DNA from: Paludibacteraceae bacterium
GTDB taxonomy: Bacteria; Bacteroidota; Bacteroidia; Bacteroidales; Paludibacteraceae
NCBI GenBank assembly: GCA_024399965.1
Contig: JAKSNJ010000002.1
Location: 1-64,000 of the forward strand
DNA length: 64,000 bases
Direction: 5' to 3'
The position numbers were made by a program, and so were the translations under genes. A model generated the notes under the pieces. The model had not been told where the DNA came from. It ran no database searches and was given only the letters and a program-made list of their open reading frames with translations. This document shows, piece after piece, positions 27,566 to 36,206 of the stretch. The stretch's first letter is position 1. The number at the start of each line of letters is the position of its first letter.

Positions 27566-28656
27566 TGGATAACTCCTTTCTCTACATGGAAAATGCGGGC
27601 ATCCGTATTGCCGAGCAGTTGGGTGAGGTGTTGGCGGTCGGTATCGGTAATGAAAATCTGTCCAAAGCGGTCGGACTGCACCAACGAAACAATGCGTTCC
27701 ACCCGTTCCGAATCAAGTTTATCGAAGATGTCGTCGAGGAGGAGAATCGGTGAATGGCTTAGATAGAGTGCTTGTGCGAGTTTCATAGCGAGGAGGTAGG
27801 TTTTTTGTTGCCCCTGACTGCCCACACGCTTGAGCGGATAATCGCCTAAAAGCATCTCCAACTCATCTTTATGCACGCCTTGTGAGGTCCAACCGAGAAT
27901 GAGATCCCGCTGACGGGTACGCACCAGTGCTTCTGCCAAATTGCGGTCCTGCAACTGAGATATATAGCGCAGAGAGACCTGTTCGTTGCCTCCTGCTATT
28001 TCGTTATAAACAGACTGAAAAATAGGAATAAACCGCTCAATAAACTCGGACCGCTTTTGATAGATGTATTCGGCAAGCGGCGTCATTTGTGCTTCAAGAA
28101 CCTCGAATAAGTCCCACGGAATATCTGTGGCTTCGGCATACTGTTTGAGCAGGGCATTGCGCTGTTTGAGCAAGGCATTGTAGGTGGTCAGATGTTCTAT
28201 ATAGGTCTTGTCCTGCTGCGAGATGACGACATTGAGAAATCGCCGTCGTTCATCGCTACCTTCTGCAATCAGTTCGCTATCTTCGGGACAAACCATGACA
28301 AGCGGAATAAGTCCGATATGGTCGATAAGCCGTTTATAGTCGGTTTTATCCAAACGGAACTGCTTTTTTACGCCCCGTTTGAGTCCGCAAGACACTTGGA
28401 GAGTGGAGGATTGAGAATTGAGAGTGGAGAGTTGATAATGTCCTTGCACAAGGGCCATATCGGCATCGTGGGTGATGTTTTGGCTATCCACGATATTAAA
28501 GGCGGACTTAGTAAAACTAAGCATATAGATGGCATCCAAGATATTGGTTTTGCCCTGCCCGTTCAGCCCGACAAAGCAGTTAATCTTATCCGAGAAAGTC
28601 AGTTCGGCTTCACGGATATTCTTGTAATTCAATATGGATAATTTACGTAAAATCAT
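27562..28656 (-). CDS. recF: DNA replication and repair protein RecF
   Basis: 364 residues, normal for RecF. It is an SMC-like ATPase that loads RecA at gaps together with RecOR. Walker A is GLNGQGKTN at 30-38; the C-terminal signature and Walker B are present (GSQGQQKTYLLAMKLAQ, ILLLDDIFDKLD). Residues 75-87 (QLSTLNSQSSTLQ) derive from an in-frame 7-nt repeat array in a surface strand. The ATG overlaps nothing upstream; a strong promoter lies 15 nt before it. It is the first gene of an unusual operon with two exported carbohydrate-active proteins. Confidence 0.93.
   Translation of the reverse strand: MILRKLSILNYKNIREAELTFSDKINCFVGLNGQGKTNILDAIYMLSFTKSAFNIVDSQNITHDADMALVQGHYQLSTLNSQSSTLQVSCGLKRGVKKQFRLDKTDYKRLIDHIGLIPLVMVCPEDSELIAEGSDERRRFLNVVISQQDKTYIEHLTTYNALLKQRNALLKQYAEATDIPWDLFEVLEAQMTPLAEYIYQKRSEFIERFIPIFQSVYNEIAGGNEQVSLRYISQLQDRNLAEALVRTRQRDLILGWTSQGVHKDELEMLLGDYPLKRVGSQGQQKTYLLAMKLAQALYLSHSPILLLDDIFDKLDSERVERIVSLVQSDRFGQIFITDTDRQHLTQLLGNTDARIFHVEKGVIQ
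28396..28437 (-). repeat. 7-nt repeat array in recF
   Basis: Degenerate units GGAGAGT/GGAGGAT/TGAGAAT/TGAGAGT/GGAGAGT on the plus strand, read on the coding strand as YQLSTLNSQSSTLQ. The array keeps the frame. Confidence 0.8.
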
Positions 28657-28671
28657 TTCCTATTTACCGCT

Positions 28672-28704
28672 GCAAAGTTAGTAAAAAAAAATGACGTGTG
28701 CAAA
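28672..28704 (-). promoter_or_regulatory. Promoter of recF
   Basis: Minus strand TTTG (28704-28701), 20 bases, TAACTTTGC (28680-28672). The -33 box lies within the terminator of the preceding gene. Confidence 0.75.
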
Positions 28705-28726
28705 TTTTTTTATGTTTTGCACACGC
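28682..28726 (-). terminator. Intrinsic terminator of the HTH-protein operon
   Basis: On the minus strand GCGTGTGCAAAA and TTTGCACACGTC form a stem of about ten base pairs, followed by a run of nine T. It ends the operon whose last stop is at 28752 and overlaps the recF -33 element. Confidence 0.75.
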
Positions 28727-28751
28727 CAGTTGGTGATTTTAAGGAAATCTT

Positions 28752-29336
28752 TTATTCTTCGATGATGCTGTGAGCAAAATCTTCCAATTCGGTGCTGGAA
28801 ATGCCGATACGCTGACTAATCAATTGCCGCCGGCGGTAGAGTGTCCGTTTTTCCATCTTGAGCAGTTCGCAGATCTCCTCGTTAGTCATATCTATGCCGA
28901 GTAGACAGATGACGAGCATATCTAACTCGGTGAGTTGCGGATAGCGGCTTTGAATAGCATTATATTCGGTGGCATAGATAGATTTGATTTCTTCGCCCAA
29001 TTCGAGTACATGCTCCTGCTTGTAGATGACCGATGCGATGAGTTCGTCCTTTTGCTTGCGGAGTCGGTTGCTGCGTTGGGTAAGGTTGATTTTTTCCTTG
29101 ACCTTATCCAGCAGTTTCTCTTGGAGTTTGGACTCGTTGAGTCGCTTCATGTGCAATTGCAGTTCGAGTGCCTGCTTTTTGATTTTATTGTACTTGTTAA
29201 AAAGAATCCAAAAGAGGATGCCAAAAAATATAATGATAGTAAAAATCCAAATCACGGATCCCAATAGCAATGCTATGTCCAGTTCTTCCGGATCGAATGC
29301 TGTCGTGTATGTGTATGTATTTAATAAGTCTTCCAT
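28752..29336 (-). CDS. Membrane-tethered HTH protein
   Basis: 194 residues. One transmembrane segment near residues 22-47 (LLLGSVIWIFTIIIFFGILF) is followed by a long coiled coil (47-115) and a C-terminal helix-turn-helix of the LuxR/sigma-4 kind (ELDMLVICLLGIDMTNEEI, KMEKRTLYRRRQLI). This layout is common in Bacteroidales proteins that follow TPR or sensor modules; here no sensor domain remains. It probably binds DNA at the inner membrane, with an unknown signal. It lies 8 nt downstream of the small membrane protein gene and shares its promoter. Confidence 0.75.
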   Translation of the reverse strand: MEDLLNTYTYTTAFDPEELDIALLLGSVIWIFTIIIFFGILFWILFNKYNKIKKQALELQLHMKRLNESKLQEKLLDKVKEKINLTQRSNRLRKQKDELIASVIYKQEHVLELGEEIKSIYATEYNAIQSRYPQLTELDMLVICLLGIDMTNEEICELLKMEKRTLYRRRQLISQRIGISSTELEDFAHSIIEE

Positions 29337-29344
29337 AATTGTAG

Positions 29345-29836
29345 TTATTTAGCGGTTATGTATTGTTGAATATATTGATTTAACTCTTTTGCGTGGTTTT
29401 GAACGCGCAAAACATACTCTTTCCCGTCAATGGTAAGTATCAATTTTTTGGAACGGAAGGAGAGAAAAATCTTGTCTAAGAGTACAACTTTGGATATTTT
29501 GTCCAAAGGAATATCCGTCTCTGCCGTGGGAATGAAGAAACAATATTCCTTGACATAAAGTTTGTCTTCACGAATTTGGTACTGATTCCTAAACAAAGAA
29601 ATGTTGTAAGGGAAAAATACCACAAAGAGAATGCACCACCATGAAAAGGGATACAAAAAATAATTGTATTGAAGTAATGTTTCTACCTTGTCTCCATGTA
29701 TGCATATATAACATACATGAATAAAAAAGAAGAATAAGAAAGTAATCAAGAATACCCCGACACATAGTCCGAGCATCTTGAAAGCAAATCGCTTGGAGCG
29801 AAATGAATTACTGAAATCAATAACGGTTGTTTGCAT
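29345..29836 (-). CDS. Small membrane protein with PH-like C-terminus
   Basis: 163 residues from the ATG at 29836; a longer reading adds 17 residues without support. Two hydrophobic segments lie near residues 20-45 (VGVFLITFLFFFFIHVCYIC) and 60-80. The rest is a beta-rich tail (LYVKEYCFFIP, DIPLDKISKVVLL, KKLILTIDGKEYVL) of the kind seen in bacterial PH-like membrane proteins. I do not recognise a specific family. It is the first gene of the pair with the HTH protein and may supply its signal. A strong promoter precedes it by 119 nt. Confidence 0.6.
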   Translation of the reverse strand: MQTTVIDFSNSFRSKRFAFKMLGLCVGVFLITFLFFFFIHVCYICIHGDKVETLLQYNYFLYPFSWWCILFVVFFPYNISLFRNQYQIREDKLYVKEYCFFIPTAETDIPLDKISKVVLLDKIFLSFRSKKLILTIDGKEYVLRVQNHAKELNQYIQQYITAK

Positions 29837-29955
29837 ATTAAAATTATAAACCCCAAAGGTGTGCATACTATTTTGGTGGGGCATCACAAAATACTAAGGA
29901 TTTTAGTACGAAATCGAACGCTCTCAATAGGTTCGCAAGTCACCTGAAATCGACT

Positions 29956-29989
29956 GCAAAGGTACTACAATTATTGTGAAAAGTGCAAA
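29956..29989 (-). promoter_or_regulatory. Promoter of the small membrane protein / HTH operon
   Basis: Minus strand TTTG (29989-29986), 21 bases, TACCTTTGC (29964-29956). A 119-nt leader precedes the first gene; it contains a small TACTAA/TTAGTA inverted repeat (about 29892-29909). Confidence 0.65.
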
Positions 29990-30112
29990 TAAATATGTAC
30001 TAAAAATGACAAAATGTAGTATGTGCAACAGATTGATTATGAGTGCTTTCGTAAAAAGCCACTACTAAAGCATTACTAAAGATAACCTCGAATAGACAGA
30101 ATTGACCGATTT

Positions 30113-31255
30113 TTACGCAAAATCATGCACGTCTTGTTCTGATATTTCGTCTCCGGCGAGGATGATAAGCCGCTCGATGACGTTGCGTAATTCGCGTATA
30201 TTACCGGGCCAAGTGCGTTGCTGTAGTGCCTTGATGGCTGCGGCTGAAAAAGCTTTGAATTTGGTACCTTGTTCGGCGCATATCTGCTGTGCGAAATAGT
30301 CCACCAACAGCGGTATATCTTCTTTGCGCTCGTCCAATGCCGGCACATGAATAGGTATGACGTTTAGGCGGTGAAAGAGGTCCTCACGGAAATTGCCTTT
30401 GGCAATCTCGTCGGTTAGGTTCTTGTTGGTGGCGGCGAGAACGCGGACATTGACATGGATGGTCTTGTCCGAGCCGACACGTGTTATCTCGTTTTCCTGC
30501 AAGGCGCGCAGCACTTTGGTTTGGGCGGCAAGGGACATATCGCCTATCTCGTCGAGGAAGAGTGTGCCGCCGTCGGCTTGCTCAAACTTGCCGGCACGAT
30601 CCTTGACAGCACCCGTGAACGAGCCCTTCATGTGGCCAAATAGTTCGGACTCAATCAGTTCGGACGGTATGGCGGCGCAGTTAACCTCCACCATAGGTGT
30701 ATGTGCGCGAGAGGATTGCTCATGAATAAGCCGTGCTACCACTTCCTTGCCGGTACCGTTGGCGCCCGTGATGAGTACGCGCGCCTCCGTGGGAGCAACC
30801 TTTTGAATTATATCGCGCACGTGCGTTATGGCAACCGACTCACCCACCATCGTATGCTTGCCGGCAACCTGCTTTTTGAGTTGCTTTACCTCCTGCTTGA
30901 GTTCGTGGTGAGAAAGGGCATTCTTGGTGGTGACTAACAGGCGATTTAGGTCCAAGGGCTTTTCGATAAAATCGAAGGCGCCTTTTTTGAGTGCGTCAAC
31001 AGCCGTTTCTATGTTGCCATGCCCCGAAATGATAATAATAGGGCAGGTGCCATGCAGTTGCTCCAGCACGTCCATTCCGTCCATTCCGGGCATTTTGATA
31101 TCGGTGTAAATGAGGTCGAAATTGTCTTTTTGCGCAGCTGCCACACCGGCAGCGCCATCTTCAGCCGTTGTCACTTCGTATCCCTCAAATTCGAGAATCT
31201 CTTTGAGAGTAGAGCGGATAGCTCGTTCGTCATCAATTACCAAAATCTTAGCCAT
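30113..31255 (-). CDS. Sigma-54-type response regulator lacking the DNA-binding domain
   Basis: 380 residues. The receiver domain (1-115) has the phospho-acceptor D52 in TDIKMPG. The AAA+ domain has Walker A GANGTGKE (164-171), GSFTGA at 211-216 in place of the usual GAFTGA, Walker B TLFLDEIGD (231-239) and the R-rich WPGNIREL segment. The protein ends with NVIERLIILAGDEISEQDV and has no Fis-type helix-turn-helix, so it would act on sigma-54 polymerase without sequence-specific enhancer binding, or by contacting another regulator. No histidine kinase is adjacent. It is transcribed divergently from the exported OB-fold-like genes from an overlapping promoter. Confidence 0.9.
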   Translation of the reverse strand: MAKILVIDDERAIRSTLKEILEFEGYEVTTAEDGAAGVAAAQKDNFDLIYTDIKMPGMDGMDVLEQLHGTCPIIIISGHGNIETAVDALKKGAFDFIEKPLDLNRLLVTTKNALSHHELKQEVKQLKKQVAGKHTMVGESVAITHVRDIIQKVAPTEARVLITGANGTGKEVVARLIHEQSSRAHTPMVEVNCAAIPSELIESELFGHMKGSFTGAVKDRAGKFEQADGGTLFLDEIGDMSLAAQTKVLRALQENEITRVGSDKTIHVNVRVLAATNKNLTDEIAKGNFREDLFHRLNVIPIHVPALDERKEDIPLLVDYFAQQICAEQGTKFKAFSAAAIKALQQRTWPGNIRELRNVIERLIILAGDEISEQDVHDFA

Positions 31256-31271
31256 AGTTCATAAATTTTCT

Positions 31272-31304
31272 GCAAAAGTACAAAAATATTTTGAGATGTG
31301 CAAA
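31272..31304 (-). promoter_or_regulatory. Promoter of the response regulator
   Basis: Minus strand TTTG (31304-31301), 20 bases, TACTTTTGC (31280-31272). The -7 box ends 16 nt before the ATG. It overlaps the divergent promoter of the 885-residue protein. Confidence 0.75.
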
Positions 31305-31321
31305 TTTTTTTGTATCTTTGC
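31290..31321 (+). promoter_or_regulatory. Promoter of the 885-residue exported protein
   Basis: TTTG at 31290-31293, 19 bases, TATCTTTGC at 31313-31321, 33 nt before the ATG. Each -33 box lies inside the spacer of the opposing promoter, so polymerase should occupy one or the other. Confidence 0.75.
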
Positions 31322-31354
31322 AGCCCGAATACAAACAATCAATATTTTGGTACA

Positions 31355-34012
31355 ATGAAAAAGATTTTTTCTCTTTTGATGGCGCTGATGGTGGTTCTTT
31401 CCATCAGTGCTCGTGTCCCTGCATCGCTTAAGATGGTGCAAAGTAAAAAACAGGCAGCAAAAGCCGAGTTACTGAAAAAAGCAGCTCCTCGTACACTGGC
31501 AGCCGGAGATGAAGAGGATGATTATTATTCAGGTGAGCCCACTACGCCCACTACGCTGAATTTCACCTCTGCTACGTCTATTGAGCTGGACGCTTCGTAC
31601 GCTGACGAAGGCAGTTACGCGCTAATGGTATCCGGCAGCAACTATGCACTACAGTTGCAATTTGCATTGGAAAGCACCGATGCCACCATTCCTGCAGGTA
31701 CCTACACTATTTCCGATGAGGAGGGTGTTCTCGCCGGTATGAACCTGTTTGGAATTTACATGTACGGTTCCATTTTGGCAACGGACGAAGAAACGTATTA
31801 CTATCTTGTCGATGGTAAAGTTACCATTGCTTACGGGCAAGAAAATGTGATGACACTCACCATTGATGCCACCACTGCATACGGCTCGACTCTCAAGATG
31901 AATGTTACCGCTGCCGTTGAGGAGTACAACCCCTATAATTACGACTGGGAACCCACCGAGAAAACAACCATCAACTTCACCCCGACAAGTTACCAACTTG
32001 ACGACTATGTGGAGGATTACGGGTTGGTATTAATCACGCTGGAGAATAATGATTATATGATGTCATTGGAATACAATGCCGAATCGCTGACAGGCAACAA
32101 ACTTCCTGCCGGAACATATAACATCGACTTTAGTGGTGAATATGGTTCGTTCAACGCATCTGTAGGTGGTGATGACAGTTATGACTACGGTTGCTTCATT
32201 GCTGCCGATTTTGATGAAGAGGGTTATTACAATGCTGCCTATTACTTGGTAAGCGGTACCGTTACTATCAGTTACGCTGAAGATGGTGCAATGACCATCA
32301 CGGTGAAAGCTACTACCTATAACGGCTCGACCGTGGACGTAACCTACACTCAGGGTGCTACACCCACTCCCAAACCGGGCGAAGGCATTGTGATTGTGAT
32401 AGCAGACTATCAAAACGATGGAGATGACGGCAATTTCACTTCTGCCGAGGGTGTAAAAGTGGCTGTGGCTGCCAAGGGCGGAACCGCTCCGACAGCTAAA
32501 GCCGGACAAAATGATTTTGACTTGCGTCTGTATGCCAAGAATACACTGACTATTACCTATGCCGAGGGAATGGAACAGATCCTGTTCTATATTTCGGAAA
32601 AAGGTTTGACGCGTCAGGCAGAGATTACCCCTTCTACCGGTTCTATGTCGTATGACATGACCAACAAAGTGGTTACATGGACAGGTGATGCCACAACGGT
32701 TACCTTTACCGTTGGCGATTTGAATGTGTACGGCACGGACGGCAAGACCAAAGGCGGTCAATTTGACTTCACCACGATAGTTATTAACGGCGAAGGTGGT
32801 GATACTCCGACTCCTCCCACTCCAAGTGGTGATGTGACGATTACCGGACTCGTTTACGCAGATGCTGTCTTCAATGCCGATGCGGAATATGGTGACTATT
32901 GGGAGTTTGATTTCTACAATGACTTAGACGAGGAAGGTTATATCCTGCCTCCGTACGTATATTTCGTTTGCAACGAGAGTACAACTTCCGGTACGAAGAT
33001 TGCCGGTACGTGGACAGTTTGGGCAGGTGGTTACTATCCTACTACTGATGAGGAAAGCGGTGTCTTCACACCCGAGAGTAACGCTGTCGGCAGTTTGACC
33101 GTTACCTGTGTCAGTCAAGGTGTGTACAGCTTTGTCGGCTCATTTGTCGGTGAAGACGGTAATACCTATAAGTGGACACTCAACAATGTAGAGGTATATG
33201 CCTATGATTATGAATCCTACGAGGAAATTACCCTGACCGATGGTGGCACTCCTACACCTCCGACTCCGGTTGGTGACGAGATTACCGTAGCAGAGGCAGA
33301 GGCCATAGCTGGTGCATTGAAAGACAATGAGATTACCAGTACAACATACACCATCATTGGTTATGTAGGTACGTTGTATGATAGTGGTGATTTCTGGTTG
33401 GTAGCACAAGCCGGCAGTAAATCCAATTTGCAAGTATATAAACCCACTGTAGATCGTGCTTTAACCAAAGGCGATTATGTTAAGGTCGTAGGTAAATTGC
33501 AGAAATATGTTTCTAAAGCAGGCAATACGGTTTTAGAGGTTGTAAATGCTACCGTTACTCACATCGGTGACACTCCCACTCCTCCCACTCCAAGTGGTGA
33601 CGAGATTACCGTAGCAGAGGCAGAAGCCATAGCCGGTGCCTTGAAGGACAATGAGATTACCAGTACAACATACACCATCATCGGTTATGTAGGTACGTTG
33701 TATGATAGTGGTGATTTCTGGTTGGTAGCAGAAGCCGGCAGTAAATCCAACTTGCAAGTATATAAACCCACGGTTGACTATGCATTGACCAAAGGCGATT
33801 ATGTTAAGGTTGTAGGTAAACTGGAGAAATACGTTTCTAAAGCAGGTAATACGGTTTTAGAGGTTGTAAACGCCACCGTTACGCATATCTCAGTAACCGA
33901 CTTGACAGAGATTATGAAGAATGCCAAGGTGAAGAAAATGCTCAAGCAGGGCAAAGTGATTATCTTACGTGACAATAAGATTTTCGACCTGTCCGGAATG
34001 CAGATTAGATAA
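31355..34012 (+). CDS. Exported multi-domain protein with tandem OB-fold-like repeats and shared C-terminal tail
   Basis: 885 residues from the ATG at 31355, which starts a signal peptide (MKKIFSLLMALMVVLSISA). Two related beta-rich modules (about residues 60-190 and 205-335) share the pattern LPAGTY...G...YYLVSGTVTI. A third such module follows around 490-630. Two OB-fold-like modules near the end (ITVAEAEAIAGALKDNEI ... GYVGTLYDSGDFWLV) are almost identical, produced by a 324-bp tandem duplication. Linkers are TPTPPTPSGD-like. The last residues (MLKQGKVIILRDNKIFDLSG) match the tail of other exported proteins in the window. Function is unknown; surface location is inferred. Confidence 0.8.
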   Translation: MKKIFSLLMALMVVLSISARVPASLKMVQSKKQAAKAELLKKAAPRTLAAGDEEDDYYSGEPTTPTTLNFTSATSIELDASYADEGSYALMVSGSNYALQLQFALESTDATIPAGTYTISDEEGVLAGMNLFGIYMYGSILATDEETYYYLVDGKVTIAYGQENVMTLTIDATTAYGSTLKMNVTAAVEEYNPYNYDWEPTEKTTINFTPTSYQLDDYVEDYGLVLITLENNDYMMSLEYNAESLTGNKLPAGTYNIDFSGEYGSFNASVGGDDSYDYGCFIAADFDEEGYYNAAYYLVSGTVTISYAEDGAMTITVKATTYNGSTVDVTYTQGATPTPKPGEGIVIVIADYQNDGDDGNFTSAEGVKVAVAAKGGTAPTAKAGQNDFDLRLYAKNTLTITYAEGMEQILFYISEKGLTRQAEITPSTGSMSYDMTNKVVTWTGDATTVTFTVGDLNVYGTDGKTKGGQFDFTTIVINGEGGDTPTPPTPSGDVTITGLVYADAVFNADAEYGDYWEFDFYNDLDEEGYILPPYVYFVCNESTTSGTKIAGTWTVWAGGYYPTTDEESGVFTPESNAVGSLTVTCVSQGVYSFVGSFVGEDGNTYKWTLNNVEVYAYDYESYEEITLTDGGTPTPPTPVGDEITVAEAEAIAGALKDNEITSTTYTIIGYVGTLYDSGDFWLVAQAGSKSNLQVYKPTVDRALTKGDYVKVVGKLQKYVSKAGNTVLEVVNATVTHIGDTPTPPTPSGDEITVAEAEAIAGALKDNEITSTTYTIIGYVGTLYDSGDFWLVAEAGSKSNLQVYKPTVDYALTKGDYVKVVGKLEKYVSKAGNTVLEVVNATVTHISVTDLTEIMKNAKVKKMLKQGKVIILRDNKIFDLSGMQIR
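33272..33895 (+). repeat. 324-bp tandem duplication in the 885-residue gene
   Basis: The sequence starting GGTGACGAGATTACCG at 33272 restarts at 33596, a period of 324 bp or 108 codons. The copies differ by scattered single bases only, so the duplication is recent or kept similar by gene conversion. Confidence 0.9.
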
Positions 34013-34034
34013 TGGAATAAATCACTCAAACAAG

Positions 34035-34064
34035 AAAAAGCGCAAAAAACTTGCGCTTTTTTTT
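34035..34064 (+). terminator. Intrinsic terminator after the 885-residue gene
   Basis: GCGCAA/TTGCGC stem with AAAAC loop, flanked by A-run and followed by nine T. It lies 28 nt after the stop codon. Confidence 0.85.
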
Positions 34065-34093
34065 GTTTATGTGGAAAAAAAGTTGTACCTTTG
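34062..34093 (+). promoter_or_regulatory. Promoter of the 682-residue gene operon
   Basis: TTTG at 34062-34065 (inside the terminator T-tail), 20 bases, TACCTTTG at 34086-34093. The ATG follows 64 nt later. Confidence 0.7.
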
Positions 34094-34157
34094 TACACGA
34101 ATTAGGAATAATTCCTATTTCGTTCTAATTAACTTATTAATTAAACACTCATTTCTT

Positions 34158-36206
34158 ATGAAAAAACTTTCAATGGTTCTCGTGGCTCTGATGGTAATGA
34201 CTGCTCTTCAGGCCAAAATTGTTACGTTTGATTTCACCAATCCTGCAGGTTTGGGTATTACTCCTTCTAAGACAAAAAGTACAGGTGTTAATTTGTCCGG
34301 AACGCCCTACACGGTGGACGGAGTAACATGTACATTTGTTAAGGTAAACAAGAACAATGACTCCAAACTGTTCACCAAGTCTGATAGTGTTTCCTATGAA
34401 TTGCGTACCTATGCTGACAATACGATTACGTTTACGGCAGAAGAGGACATTACTCAAATCGTTGCTCACGGAGATGCTTATCCGTTTAAGGAAATGAATG
34501 AGGGTGTTTGGTTGGGTACCGCTAAATCCGTTACTTTGACGGCTGGTTCCGGTACCACGAAGGTTACTAGTTTTGAAATTACTGTTGGCGAGGAAGCGGT
34601 CGTTTGGAAGCCGGACACGCTTAGTGTCAGCGAGGCAATCCAGAAGATAAAAGACAACGACCCTATTATTAAGAATACCCATTATGTTAAGGGTATAGTT
34701 GCAGAAATGCCCTTCTTGGCAGGTGTGTCTTACTATTGCACATACCTGAGGGACGTAGACAACGTTACTGATAGCATTGAGGCATTTGACTTTACGAAAG
34801 ATGCTAATACTAAGTTCACATCTATTGAGGAAATGCAGGAGCAAATGAGTTTAGGCGATACGGTATTGGTTTTTGCCAAAAGTCTTGAGTACTACGCCAC
34901 GGACGGTATCTATGAACTGAAGTGTGGTTATCTCTCAAAGATGGAGGGTAAAACCTCGATGGTGAACCTCACCTCCACCTACAAATACGGTTTTGGTGCC
35001 ATTGCCAAGGACCCTGTTGAAAGTTCTTTCCCCTACGAAGTGATTTTGTCCAAGGCCGATGCAGAAGACTATGAGGACGCGCTGCACTTCACGATCAATT
35101 CTTCAAAGGAAAAAGGTATTGCCGGCACATATACTTTTGGCGATGAGAGTTATATTGATAATAAGGAGGGAACCACTCCCATTTCCGGCACATTGAAACT
35201 GAAATTCTCAGAAGAGAATGGTAACTACAATCTCTATGAGTTAGTGGCTACCTTTATGATGGCTGGAAATGTGTACAGAATAGATTCCACCTATTCGCTG
35301 CAGGGTTGGTACAGTGACTTGTCGGAGCCCTTTGCTCTGACGGACGATGTACCTTTCGTGCCGACTGATGACCAAGAAATTACATGCGCTCAAGCGCAGG
35401 AGTATGCGTTGCATGTATTAGCAGATGGTGCTACATCGGGTATTCCGGTTTATGTGATTGGTTATGCCAACAATGTGCAGGACCCCAGTGGCACACAGCA
35501 AACGTTCTACTTGGACGATGTGCAGGGTGGCAAGAAAGTCGTTCAATCTTACTACGGCAATCTGCCTGCCGGTAAGAAAGTGGTGAATGGTACTAAGGTG
35601 CGCCTGTATGGTAATCTGATGCATTACGTCAAGGGTAGCGACCATACGGCTGAGATTAAAAACGGTACGGTTGAAATCTTAGAGGGTGGCGAAGACCTTC
35701 CGCGTGAAATCACCTTGGAAGAGGTTCCTGCCGGTGCCATCACGGTGGCTGAGGCCGTGGAAATTGCCAAAGCGCTGAATATGCCCGCACCTACCGGAAC
35801 AAGCGACACCAGTGATGTGGTTGTCGTATATGGCTACTTGACCAAAATAGACAAGAACGGCGACTATAGTTCCAAGTTCAAGAACGAAAGTTTCTTCATG
35901 GATGATGTGCCTGCACAGCCCGATAAATTTTACGATTTTAGTGCCTATCGTTGCAGTTTGGAAGCTGCGGCTATCGTAGGTGACCAGATCTTTGTGGAAG
36001 GACGTCTGATTAAATATGTAGGTGGCGATTACACCAAGTATCAAATTATAGAGGGTAAGGGTCATTTTGTGGCTCTTAGTACCGCTTTGCACGAGATAGC
36101 TGCCAAGATGCCGTCTGCACAAGTTAAGAAAGTGCTCTATCGTGGCAAATTATACATCATGCGTGCCGGAGCCGTCTATGATGTCAACGGAAATAAAATG
36201 AAATGA
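34158..36206 (+). CDS. Exported OB-fold-like protein with shared C-terminal tail
   Basis: 682 residues from the ATG at 34158 with signal peptide MKKLSMVLVALMVMTALQA. After an N-terminal beta-domain come three repeated modules with the same plan as the preceding gene: VSEAIQKIKDND..., CAQAQEYALHVL...YVIGYANNVQD and ITVAEAVEIAKAL...VYGYLTKIDKNGDY, each ending in a GD.V.V.G.L..Y strand typical of OB folds. The C-terminus KVLYRGKLYIMRAGAVYDVNG carries the shared tail. It is probably paralogous to the upstream gene. Its stop overlaps the start of the polysaccharide export gene by 4 nt, so translation is coupled to a capsule-type export module. Confidence 0.8.
   Translation: MKKLSMVLVALMVMTALQAKIVTFDFTNPAGLGITPSKTKSTGVNLSGTPYTVDGVTCTFVKVNKNNDSKLFTKSDSVSYELRTYADNTITFTAEEDITQIVAHGDAYPFKEMNEGVWLGTAKSVTLTAGSGTTKVTSFEITVGEEAVVWKPDTLSVSEAIQKIKDNDPIIKNTHYVKGIVAEMPFLAGVSYYCTYLRDVDNVTDSIEAFDFTKDANTKFTSIEEMQEQMSLGDTVLVFAKSLEYYATDGIYELKCGYLSKMEGKTSMVNLTSTYKYGFGAIAKDPVESSFPYEVILSKADAEDYEDALHFTINSSKEKGIAGTYTFGDESYIDNKEGTTPISGTLKLKFSEENGNYNLYELVATFMMAGNVYRIDSTYSLQGWYSDLSEPFALTDDVPFVPTDDQEITCAQAQEYALHVLADGATSGIPVYVIGYANNVQDPSGTQQTFYLDDVQGGKKVVQSYYGNLPAGKKVVNGTKVRLYGNLMHYVKGSDHTAEIKNGTVEILEGGEDLPREITLEEVPAGAITVAEAVEIAKALNMPAPTGTSDTSDVVVVYGYLTKIDKNGDYSSKFKNESFFMDDVPAQPDKFYDFSAYRCSLEAAAIVGDQIFVEGRLIKYVGGDYTKYQIIEGKGHFVALSTALHEIAAKMPSAQVKKVLYRGKLYIMRAGAVYDVNGNKMK

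Noticed and set aside
25688..28437. Short regularly spaced repeats that could be taken for CRISPR arrays
   Set aside because: Units are only 7, 8 or 11 nt without unique spacers, and no cas genes are present.
30037..30062. Inverted repeat after the response regulator gene as a terminator
   Set aside because: The stem is bulged and no T-run follows on the minus strand.
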